Shown: one piece after another, positions 30,001 through 42,000 of the stretch
How the letters are laid out: each line of letters starts with the position of its first letter
How positions within the stretch are numbered: the first letter of the stretch is position 1
Origin: Amblyornis subalaris
Taxonomy: Eukaryota; Chordata; Aves; Passeriformes; Ptilonorhynchidae
Reading direction: 5' to 3'
Length of the DNA stretch: 64,000 nucleotides
Assembly (NCBI GenBank): GCA_018881555.1
Contig: JACAXG010000121.1
Span: 935,717 to 999,716 of the forward strand
The notes under the pieces: model-generated
The model's input: the letters and a program-made list of their open reading frames with translations, nothing else
Told to the model about the DNA's origin: nothing
Database searches by the model: none
Program-made: the position numbers and the translations under genes

Positions 30001-33000
30001 AATATTCTTTAAAGAAAAAAAAANCTAAAATGAAGATGTTATAAAATCCCATCTGAATAGAAATACATTTCATGAATAAACACAATTCTTCTATTATTTT
30101 TTTTTTCTGCAGAATAATGAACCCTTTTAAGCTGTCACAGCACAAAAGCCAGAAAGTAAAGCTGACCATGGTTTCACAGCTTCATCATTATGATCTGCAA
30201 ACCCTTGTTCCAGGGAGCAAGCATTTACAGCACCAGTTCTCAACTGAAAATCAAGTGAACAAAGAGCAGACATGAGCTCCTTCTAAATTCTTTCCATATG
30301 ATAATCTGCGGTATTATCAAAAAGCAGAGCTGAGAAATCAATTACAATTTTAACTCTGAATTTTACTTTTGAAATATATTCACTGTGGTCTCCATTCACG
30401 CTCTCCCTTTCATGCTGATGGGCTTTTGAGTATTCAAGTAAGCAAATGATCTGGCAAAACTTAGCATGGCAAACACACTTCAAAGCCACATACATCAGTA
30501 CTTGTGGGGACCCAGCTTTAAAATCCACCCTCATAACAACGAGCCCCAAGTGGCTGCAAGCCCATTCAGTCACAACCAACACCGTGTGACTTATCTAGCC
30601 AATCTCAGCCACGCTACACAGCTGAAATTTCAAATATTGACAATTAAAACCCAGAAGCCACTTGCTGAATACATTTGAATAACGAATGTGGCATCATGTT
30701 CTGTCAGGGAAACAGAAGCCCAGTTCAGCATACACATTATTTTGTTGGGAACAATTCAGTTAAATCTATTAGAAGTACACTTTTTTCCAAACAGCGCACA
30801 GAGCTCAATTCTATCCTCATATATATCTGTGCAATATTTAGCCCATTATTCTTCTCTTCACAGACTCTCTCTAAGTGTCACTTGTTTTATCCTTATAATT
30901 ATTTCACCCAGTCACAGCAGCAGTATCATGTTTTATACATCCCTTGTTTATCCACGAACACCCCTCAAATTTCAACGGAAGGATAATACTTGCTCGTGTT
31001 TTGATTTTTTCCTGCTTTACTCACCTGCATAATGCCAGGAAGAAGCCCTGTCAATGCAGCACTATTTTTTGCCATTTTTTTCCTGTCTTTTTTTTTTTTT
31101 TTTTTTTTTATTTTACCTTGGAACCAGGCAATCAGCTCTCTGAAGAGTGGTGGCATCCAGTTCAAAGAGAGATGCGATGTCATTTCCATGTGGCACAGAG
31201 ACCAAAGTGTACATAATCTTCTCCCCTGCCTGGCGTTTCTTCTTTGAAGCAGGAAGGTCGCCGTCTCTCTGCTGATTAGGCACAGGGGTTATTTGCTTGC
31301 ATCAGGGCCCATTATAAATTCTTCAATTACCTTGCAGACAAGTAACACATCTGAATTGCGATTTTTTTTTTTTATTTATTTTTTTTTTTACCTTCTAGCA
31401 AGAGTCTACCATGACTGGCTTTGGAGTGTGCAACACAAAGGATGCACTTTGCCCCGTGGGGTCTCAGGCAGTCACTGTAACAACAGCAGGCCACGAGCTA
31501 CTGAGGGACTGCAGCGCTGGATGTGCTATTACTTGACACCTACAACTTCAAAAAACCTGCAGCAGTTGCCCACCCCTCGCTCCCAGCAGATGCGACTGCA
31601 CAGTGCTGGTTTGGAAAGGGCTGAAAGAGGGGAATTAATGAAAATCAGATTTTTTTTTTAAGGCGAGGAGGGGATTTAAAAAGTAAGCAATATGCCTACA
31701 TCCACTGTTGGTTTATTAAGTTTGATCACTTTTCCTCTCATATGGTAGAATCACAACAGCACACTTTCAAGAATTACTGAGTCATTTAGGCTGAAAAAGA
31801 CCTCCGAGATCATGGGAGTCCAACCTTTGACCGATCACCACTTTGTCAACTAAACAATGGCACTGAGTGCCACATCCAGTGCTTGACAGCCCTTTCCATG
31901 AAGAAATCCAAGGTGAATCTAAGGTGCGATCTTCCTTCCTCCCACCATCTGCTGCAAGTCCGTGGGAATTTTGTGACCCAGCACCTCTAAGCAGCCATCC
32001 TCATCTTTAGTCACCTCTACCTCTGTCCACAGATCCCAAATGCCACCTTCCCTGGGCACGTCCCTTGGCTGGAGGGAGTCATNCAGAGTCTGTGCCCCAC
32101 ATGGCGACCAAGAGAATTACTGGCCTAAGTAAAAGCTGCTCCTNTGGGGTGTTGAGTTACACACATTACAAAAGACTAACAACCAATTAAGAGACTGGCA
32201 GCCCAGGGCCCTTCACGTACACAAAATACATCAGAGAGGGAGAGGAGAAGAGGAATGAACCAAGCCAAAAGAGAAAAAAAAAATCAAACCCTGGAAACCT
32301 GAAATGCTGTTAACAATGATTTACAATGCAGCACCAGGGAAGAGCTGCACAGTGCAATGTGAAAGGCCAGGCTGTACTTGGTTTGCATTAGTAGCTTGAT
32401 TAAAACCAAACTGTAAGGGATAATCAAGGGNGAAGCTTTGATTACCCATATTGCCAATTGAGATTAAGCAACAAAATCAAGGATGAGGGAAATTATGGAA
32501 GAAAGAGCTAGTTATCGTCTCATTTCGAGGCACTCTTTGAATCATTGCAAAACACCCATTTTATCATTATCAAGCTTAAAAAATGCCAGCTTTCCATCCC
32601 ATTACTTCTATNCAGGATAGAAATAGTAAGGGGGGAAAAAAAAAAAAACCAGAAGAAATTTTTCTTAGGCTCGTCTAGTCATTAGAGCACTGCCACTAGC
32701 GTTTGAGAGGAAGGCTTGCTAAGACAAAGGGCAACCATCTCCTGTGACTTGCACAAGAGTAAACTCATCTGACAGCCCTCACAGCCAATCGTTTCCCATG
32801 CCCAAAAAATACTAAGGAAAACTGCACAAAAAAAATTTAACCTGTAAGTAAGGATCCAGGAAACAGCAAATTGTTTTTGTGATTTCCATACATATTTTGT
32901 TTTACATACTCGTGATGAGACACAGACTGAAAAGGCACAGAAGCAATAAAAGAATCCTTCAAAGAGCTTAACAGGTGTGAGTCAGAGTCTAACATTAAAT

Positions 33001-36000
33001 GAAAAACTGCTCCCTACATTTCATAACAACATAGAAAACTGGAAAACCAGTTTAAAATTCAAGAGGGCTGAGTAGCACAGGATAGTTTAGAACAGCATCC
33101 AAAACTTTTTGATATTTCCCATAACTTACATTCAAATCTAGTTAGGGTTTCCCAGAAACCACCCCCTTCACTATCATTTCCAAACTGAAATGAGTGGCAT
33201 ACAAAAAGGCAGGAGACTTCTTAATTTTATGGTTTTCTTTTTTTCCCTGGAGCTCTGGGAGAAATTCAGACCAAAATATGAAACCATATTCTACTCTGTG
33301 TTACAGAGGTTTTTTTATACTCATGACAAAACATCTCACCATCTCCAACAGATCATTGCCCCACTGCAGGTTTCTATGTGTCCTGGTTTCAGCTGGGGTA
33401 GAGTCAANTTTCTTCCTAGTAGCTGGTACCAGTGCAGCGTTTTGGATTTAGTAGGAGAATGATGATGNTAACACACTTAAAAAGAAATTCCACTTCAACA
33501 GAGGGCAAGACAGCGCCTGCAACACTGCTAAGTGCAATGCCAGGCTTGGCTGAGCAAAATCAGACCTGCACGAGAGCTGTAGAGCAGCTCCAGACTCAAC
33601 TCCACCACAAACCTCAGAACTCTCCTTATGACATTCTTTTAGGATCTGAACTTTACAACTCAACCTGGATTACAGGCATTAATTCAATTTTTAACAGGAA
33701 GTAACAGGAAGTGACCCTCAACTTGTCAGCTCTGAAAACAAGTTGCATACAAGGAGTACATGAGAGACAGCAATGCTGTCATTACATATGAACAAACACA
33801 GGTTTGNATTTATGTCTCAATTTATGTCTCAGTACATGTTCACATGCCTCTCTGTGTGGGGGAGAGAGAGAGAGAATGCACAGACACTTGCACACAGAAA
33901 GATTCTCACGACAAATTAAATTTAGTAAGCAGCTATCAGAATTTGCACTTAATCCAGCCATTATTGAATCAGCAGACGAGTCTGTGTGAGGATGTGGAAA
34001 GAAGTGAAAGTACTGGGCTAGTTTAAATTAATTAGACAATAGCTCAGGAGAAGCACTGCATTCCTAAGCAGATGAAAACAAGANGACATTTGCTCAGGTA
34101 AGAAACAGGCATATGAGCAGATGCAGCCAGCAAATCTGGATTCAACTAAGAGAAAGAAAGAAAAAGAACTGCAAAGGAACTCAAATGTAGAGAGGAGAAA
34201 ATTCAACTTAAAGCAGTGNGAAGATGAAGCCAACGGAACAGTTTCAGAGATGCTGGTGATGTGGTGAGTGACAGCCGAGGAAAGCACTCCCAAGACTTTA
34301 TAAAAACCACAAAACCAGGTGAATTATACTCCGGGAGTATAGAGAACTGTGGGTAAAACAATATATAACCAAATAGTAAATTCACTAAGGGAAGACACAC
34401 ACAGGATGAAGGAAAAACACATTCAGCTCCACTTCTGCCTGGCAGGAGTTGGACCCACACCTTCCAAACAGCCCAGTCTCAATATCAGGCGGTACAAAGA
34501 GCAGAGTCAGCTCCTTCAGGCTAAGAAGAGCCCAGTGTCCACTGGCATAGAGGGCTGTGAATGACCCCCCCAGGGCTCATTCTGCAGCAGCAAAGCTCAA
34601 TAACCACACCCAGGAAAGGGAACTGAGCAAACGCCCATCAAACAGCCAGTGGCCTGGGCACTTCTCCAGGTGGGACCCATCTAGGGAAGCAAAGGCTGAG
34701 CATTGAAAAAAAGAGAGTCCTAGTTAGTGAAAACAAACACCATTTTGGTGAGGAGTGGGAATATTGATCCAGGCCCACAGCAAAGTCCGTAACTCCTGGG
34801 CTACCACCACTGACTGACAGTGCACCATGATTTAAAAAGAAGCTTAAAAAAAGCACTCAAGGCAGACATAGTGCTTGCAATTTGGAGGGCAAAAGTTAAG
34901 TGGAAACAAATCCCATACTGTAATCAGTGACAAAATAATCAGGTACAATCAGATTTGTCTTTCTCAGGACTTGCAGCCCAGCAGATGACCTTTTTCACAG
35001 TTCTTAACAGAATTTGCTGCTAATTGCACCCTATCCCAAACCTTCCTTATTCATCCCAACTGGGTATCACACCTCAAATTCAAGAGATTTACATGGAATT
35101 CTGCTTATGGAGGGGCCTTCATTTCAACTGCAAAAAAAGCAACGCAAAAACACGACAGACCCGAAATACCTTTCTCTTTTACAAACCAAATCTACAATTC
35201 CAATTGGCGAAGACACCTCTTGCGGCATAGAGACAGACAAGGATAATGCCCCGCTCCTGAATGAATGCATTAAGCTGCACTACAGACTTCAGCAGAAATT
35301 AAATTTAATAGCAGCCAGAGTTCTGCAAATGCCTGTTAAATCCAGTGCAACGTGGTGTCTCAATACGTTAACCCAGTTTAGGAGGCTCTTACAAAACCAG
35401 CATTTTCACGGAGCGGTAACGTGAGCAGGACTCCCTAGGTTAGATTATTTGAAAAATTCTTTACGGAAAGAAAATGGAGTAAATTAATGGGCAGCCTTGC
35501 TCCTGCATGCCAGGAGCCCTGGCAGGCAGCACAGCAGTTAGCCTCCTCTAACACCTTCACTGTTGACTCATTTGTGAGTCATCGCGTTTTTAGCGGAGAC
35601 ATCACGTTGCAATCCTGTTGTTAGGAGCCAGAGACATTCTGTAAGAAACAATGTATGCATTTCCAGAGCTGATTCAGACCTGTGTGCAACAGCAGAATAA
35701 TAATAATGTGCCGGCATCCGTGTCTCCCCTTCTCCCCCAGCCTCTCCAGTGGTCTGACTGCTGGCTTTATGTAAGCAGAGATGCTGTCATTCTTAAGCTG
35801 ATGATTTTTCTCTTCAGATTGTTTATTGTCAGGTTAATTCCTAACCAAGCCTTTAAAACAAAAAAAAAAATCCTCAAATCTATTCTACTCGTTTAAACTG
35901 CATCACCCACACAAAATAATAATTCGGCAAACTTATTTTATTTTANCTTCCAGGAACTAAATTTTTTTTNAAAAAATTTATTTACAAAAAAAAAAATCTC

Positions 36001-39000
36001 CTGGGTTGGCAGCAAGAAAGAAAAGTTAGAATCACAGAATGCTGGAAATTCATAAAGATAGATAAACAGAAGTTAAAGGAGATACATCAAATTGCACCTG
36101 GAAGCCCCTGGTAGAACTGCCCAACTTCTTCCCAAGAAAAGTGAATGCATACCAGTCTCAATCCTAAGAAAAATCTCAACAATTGAAGGCAGTCTGGAAC
36201 TGGTTAGAATTAGCACTCTCCTCAAAATGCAGACAAATGGAGATAAGGTACCTATCCAAAGTCAGCCTTTAGCACAAAGGCACTAACAAATGCCAGGTTC
36301 CCAGCTGTTCCTGACATTTCCCCAATGTTTGTAGCATTCTTCTGGCTGCTGTACATTTCTATCCTTAGAAATAACATACTAATTTGCAGCATAAAATACA
36401 CCCATTTGGGGTTTAATGGGAGCTGTNACACAGAGCACTGCATTTTGATGAGTGATACACTACAATCTTCTAGTCTTCNAGACATGAAGAAGCCTTTTTT
36501 TGATAAAACCCTTAAATCATGGAAAGGTCTTCCCATCTAAAAAAAAAAAAATCTTCTGGANCTTAGATGTGAGACTATTAATCAACTCATTATAAGGCCA
36601 AATTTTACCAGAATTAAAAGCACTGCTTCACTAGACAATTTGGCTGGATTGTCAAGAAGNAGCTCATAAACAAGCAATGAACCACAGTCCAAATGTACCT
36701 TTAATGCTTGGGAACAAAAGTCCTAGTGACTTCCAGTATTATTTATGTTCTCTGGAGCCAAAACCCTTTCAGACTTTTGAGTCGCTTAAGGCAAGGTGGA
36801 AAAGATGTGCTTTGGCAGAATCTCAGTGTCTATGCCCACCAGTGCATCATGGAAAACCCTTCTCCAGTGCTGCTNCCTAAAATCCAGTTGCCTGAGCAAC
36901 TGGGATCAGGACTTGTAAACCAGGCAGTGAACATGCACAAACAGCCCTGCCACACACTGGGGACTGNAGGGTTGGCATGGAATGGACAGAGGGCTGTGCT
37001 GCCTCTGAAACCCACACAACACATAAGGAGCTGGTACAATTTCATCCAACAGCCTGGCACAGACAAGAAAAACACAGAATCCCAGGATGGGCCAGGCTGG
37101 AGGGGACCACAGGGTCATCTCATCCCACCTCCCTGCTCGGGCAGGGTCATGATTGTGTCCAGACAGCTCTGAATATCCTCAGTGGGGAGACTCCACAGCC
37201 CCTCTGGACAATCTGTTCAGGGCTCGGGCACTGCCCAGGGCAGAAGTTCTGCCTCCTGTGCAGAGGGAATTGCCTGGGATCAGTCCCTGCCTGTTCCTCT
37301 GGGGCCATTTCTGGGCCCTGCTCAGAGCCCTCGCTGCACGCAGGGAGGGATAAGCCCTCTGGAATAAACCAAACTGTTAGTGAAGGCACCTTTGCATTCA
37401 TGTTTAGTTTACTCTCNTGCCTTCACCATTACCCAGTTCAGAGAACATTTAACTATTTAGATGGACTGAAACGGCTACAAATAGAAACTCTGTACTATAA
37501 ATAAGTAAGGTGTGGTATAATAGGATTGAATCCTTGATGACAAGGGGCTAACACCCACTCACTGGGGCATTCTAGAACTAATCTTGATTTCCATTCAAAA
37601 GCTCCAAAGGCCTCTCAAGTGTCATTCTAATACAAAAGAGCAACAACTGGGGGGACTTCTGTACTTTCATAGGAGAGAATTCTCATTTCTCNAGACAGCT
37701 TAGCTGCTATTGCTACATTACCATTAATGCCAAATGCCANTGAAGATGGAAAACCAATGTTGCCAACTCCTAGAAAGTCTCCATTTTTATTAAAATTGCA
37801 GACCTCAAGTCATGTGATTATGTAAGAATCTTGGGGTTCATGTCATGAAAAATCAAAAAACTCTTCCCTGTGCAGAGAAAAACTTGAAAATGTGTACTCT
37901 TAAAGAACAAAACCCGAAAGGCAAGAAGAAAGAAATCAAACTGAATTTTTTCGAAGTAGATCTCTGCCTTGAAAAGGCAATCTCATGAATTTGATGGAGG
38001 AACGATTCTTTTTTGGAACATTTGTTGACTTAGTAACATCCTCACAAGTAAAAGGAGATCTATGAAGGGCTTCCACATGTCAGGCTGTGCTGGGTTAAGG
38101 GTACAGTATTCCCCAGATTATATGCAACAGATAAATTCCACTTACCAAAGCTTTTCCTTCATTATTACCTTCTGGGTAGTGTGGGTTAAGCTGGAAAAAG
38201 AAAAGAAGTCAAACACTGTCTCGACAGCTTTTAGACATTCACAGCTGGGGGAGAGGGCTTGGCTCAGTGCTGTGCTATGTATCCACCCTGCAGAGGGACT
38301 CTGGGGTATTCAGAAGCAGCGTGAGAATGGGGAAAAGACTTCCTGATTCCATTTCTGCCTGGCTGGACTGGCTGCGTCCTCACCTCTAGAAAGAGCAGCT
38401 CGCAGTCGAGCTCGTTAACTCAAGAGGAATCTCAAATCCCCAAAACCAAAAAGGATGATGAAGAAAGCACAGTGCCTGTTCTAAAAGCGGCAAGTTACAG
38501 TCACCCACGCACATGCACACGCAACCACTTCCAGGACTGACCCTGGGCAGATATACTGAGATAAAAAACTAACATTCTCTACGTCTACTGTGATTTTACA
38601 GGAAGAGAGTGAACTCAGAATTAACACGTCTTTGAAACAGGAGTGGCAATGCCACTACAAACAACTATCTCATTGCACTGTAGTTCTGTTTAACCATTAT
38701 TAGTGGGGATTATATTCTCTAANTCATACCAGGATTATCAAACATTAATTAATACTAAAGTCATGTGAGAAGCTTGGATGCAAGACACTATATAATAATA
38801 AGTGTAAAGTATTACTATTTAAAAGGCATTTGATAGTATTCTACTTTTGACAAGGGAAATATGTAGGCTATGAGGGATTATGTAGGCAGATATATTCTCA
38901 AATAAACAAAAACACACACGCCCACTCACTGGCTGCACACGAAACCTTTCAAGATTTGATTTACATAAAGAAACAACCTTGCCATCAGTATTTACCAATA

Positions 39001-42000
39001 TTCCCTGCCATAGGATACGCCATCAAAGTGCTGAAAATGTTGAAGTGAGATTATTAGTTATATAAGGCAATTTCATTCTTAGGCAATTACAGTGTGTATA
39101 CATCTTATAGATGAGTACTGTCATTTTCTTGGCTTGAATTTGGCATTGTCAGTGTGGAAGAGCCAGAAGAGAATTGCACAGGGCAAGATGAATAAATCCA
39201 AGTAAAACTTTTCAATACCCCGTTATCATAACATTAAACNGACAACTGCTGTGAAGAGTTTTTGTTAAATTGATACGGTTTTTATTAATCATTATCATTC
39301 ATATCTCTTTAACCCCTCAAAAAGNCAGCTCCTCTCCATACCCTGAGCCTGAAGAAAGGAGGAAACCTTTTATATATTTATCAAATTGCTGAAAATACCT
39401 TCCCTCTGTGTCACAACTTGATGTGGTAACACAGAAATGACCAAAGGTTTATTCTGTCTCCATATCAGTGGAGTTACCATTCAGGTGTGTTACCATCACA
39501 AGCTCATTTAGAGAGACTGCTCTCCTCCCTGCATTGACACCTATCCCAAATCCTGCATTTTCCTCCTCTCTAGCACTGTCACAGTCTCCCAGCTCCAAGT
39601 CTCACCTGCTTCTGCCATGCAGCAACAGGAATGGGAGATGAACACCCAACAACAGACAACTTGAAGTTATACATGTATGTAACTGTTTCCACATAGTTTT
39701 GGTTCCTTCAGAAGTTCCCACAGTTCTTTCATCATGACATTTGTTCACCTGACACCTTAAAATAATCCTGGTGTCCCATTTTAGCAGCCAAGCTGAGCTC
39801 TCTACACCTTTGGTCCTCCATCAAGAAGAGCTAAAATTAGCAGGCAGCACTCCTCAGTCACAGCCACACACCGTGGCCTTTCAGCACAGGTGCAGAGAAG
39901 GTAAAGAAAGGCTGAATTTCTGTCCTACCTTCAGATATTGCTGGCTGTAAGCGAGCGAGAAAAAGTCTGGGTCATCTCGAGTTTGTCACTGGACTCAGCA
40001 CAGAGAACTCAGCACCGAGGACTTCATCTTGAAACAGAATAAACCTACAGGTTTTCACTGAAGGGCTCAAGTGAATACAGCTGTCTGCCTGCCCAGTATG
40101 AATTGGGAGTTGAATTCTGATGGCCTTCAGCTGTTTGCTATCCACATAATGGTGATTTTTAAAAAAAATACAGCAATAACAGGAGAAATTAGGAAAATCT
40201 CCTTCCCACGACACTTCTAGCCTTCTGTGGGAAATCAAGTACATCCTTAACGATGCTTTTTCTTGCCCCACTGTTGCAGAAAGAATAAAACCAAAAATAT
40301 GTTGTTTAGAGTAAGTTTTGAGATGCTGACATTAAACCACAAACACAATGGAACACAGGTTTAGGGCTGACATTCACNGCCCCATTTTCAGCTGTGCTTG
40401 GCAGTTGCCACTTTCATTTTCATTTCAGCTGAGATTGTTGGTGCTGAGGATTTCTGAAAAACAGACTATAAGCTATTATCCCATGCTATGTTCTCCAGGT
40501 AGAGGGGGCATAAATCATCCAGTGTTGTCTGTCACATTACACCTGTTCTGAGTCCTTTTCAATATCCCACTACAGAATGACCTAAGGACACAGTGACAGT
40601 CTTAACACACCAAAATCTGTTGCTTTTTCTGATTTATGTAACATCACACTCCCATGTTCTTCAACAAACCTCCAAAACAAAAGAATCCTTGAAAATAACA
40701 ACATTAATATTTTTACCTCGCTACTAGTGAAATCGAGTAAAATTTTTTGCAGGTGTTTAGAAAGTAGGAATACTGTGCTAAAATAGGCCTTGTTAGAGCT
40801 CAACAGTCTTCAAGGTTTTTTGTGTCATTGGCTGTGTTGAAGTTGCAAATTACTGAAGTGAATATTCCTGCAAAATGCCACTGGAAGGTGCATGCAGCCA
40901 ATATGCAGTAAGTGCAGTAAGAACATGGTGCATTGCAAACTACAGAGCACAAGCAAGTGTGATTGTATAAATCATTACTGTAATGGCTTCATTATTTGTT
41001 ATTTTTTTAGAGTATATCTCCAACAGTTTCTTTTCCAACACAGAATAATCCAGAAATCCCAATGCTCCGCTGCTTGTTTTTCAACAAACTTAGGTACAGC
41101 CANTTTTTACCCTTCCATGAATGGGAGAGAAAATGCACCACAAAATGAGAGTTCATCTTCCTCATGGCTGAAAACTAAACAATATCAGAGCCCNCGAAAC
41201 TCATTTCATGTTATCACAGAATGGCCTGGATTGGAAGGGACCTTAGAGACCATCTCATTCCAACCCCTTGCCATGGGCAGGAACAGCTTCCACTTGCCCA
41301 GGTTGCTCCAAGCCTCATCCAACCTGGCCTTGGACACTTCCAGGGATGGGGCAGCCACAGATTCTCTNGGCAACCTTGTCTTACACATCACAGCACCACG
41401 GAAGACATCACAGATTTACACACGTGGGCTAACAGTGCACACTGACTGAGGTGCTGCAGGAACTTTTTCTTGTGCAGGTTAAGTTCCTCTGTAACCTGCA
41501 CAGTGTGGTTCACAGGAAGTACCTGGGATTTCAACTTGTCTTGGAATCTGAATCTGCTTGGGAAAAAACAGCTTCAAAGCAGCCTAGTCAGCAGGCAAGG
41601 ACAGTCAGTATCATGGGAAAGCCACCACCACCACACAANGTCATCTTTTCAAAAACTAAAATCATCGACAGTTTTCAATTTATAGATACTATTGCAACCA
41701 CAGAGAAGATAATAAATTCTTTTAAATTTAAACTTAAATAGCATTTATTCACACCCTTGTGCAAGAAGCCAGGGAGTATAAAAATTGATGTCTCTTGGAC
41801 AGATTTCAGGCTCAGCCTTGGTACACAGTGTAGATGACGTCTGAACGCACACATATACCAACACACTCCTACTGTGGGAGCACCAGAAGGCCCCCAGGAG
41901 AGATCAGGTGTGACAAACTCATAACAGAAGGCAGCTTTTACAGATGGAAAACTGAGAGATAAACNAAGTCTTTAATTATTTCTGGTTACAATTATTTGGA

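Noticed and set aside
31270..31341. Minus-strand CAAG followed by GTAATTGAAGAA, another possible small exon
   Set aside because: Reads into a TAA stop after 13 codons, has no usable donor and no similarity to ITPR2.
36031..36056. AGAATCACAGAATGCTGG, possible CR1 terminus
   Set aside because: Only about 18 bp of resemblance with no continuation into CR1 sequence.
36977..37504. 175-codon plus-strand open frame
   Set aside because: Mostly antisense CR1 sequence (37074-37357).
40892..41449. 185-codon plus-strand open frame
   Set aside because: Its second half is the reverse complement of a CR1 3' end (41213-41374) and the rest resembles nothing; a chance frame.
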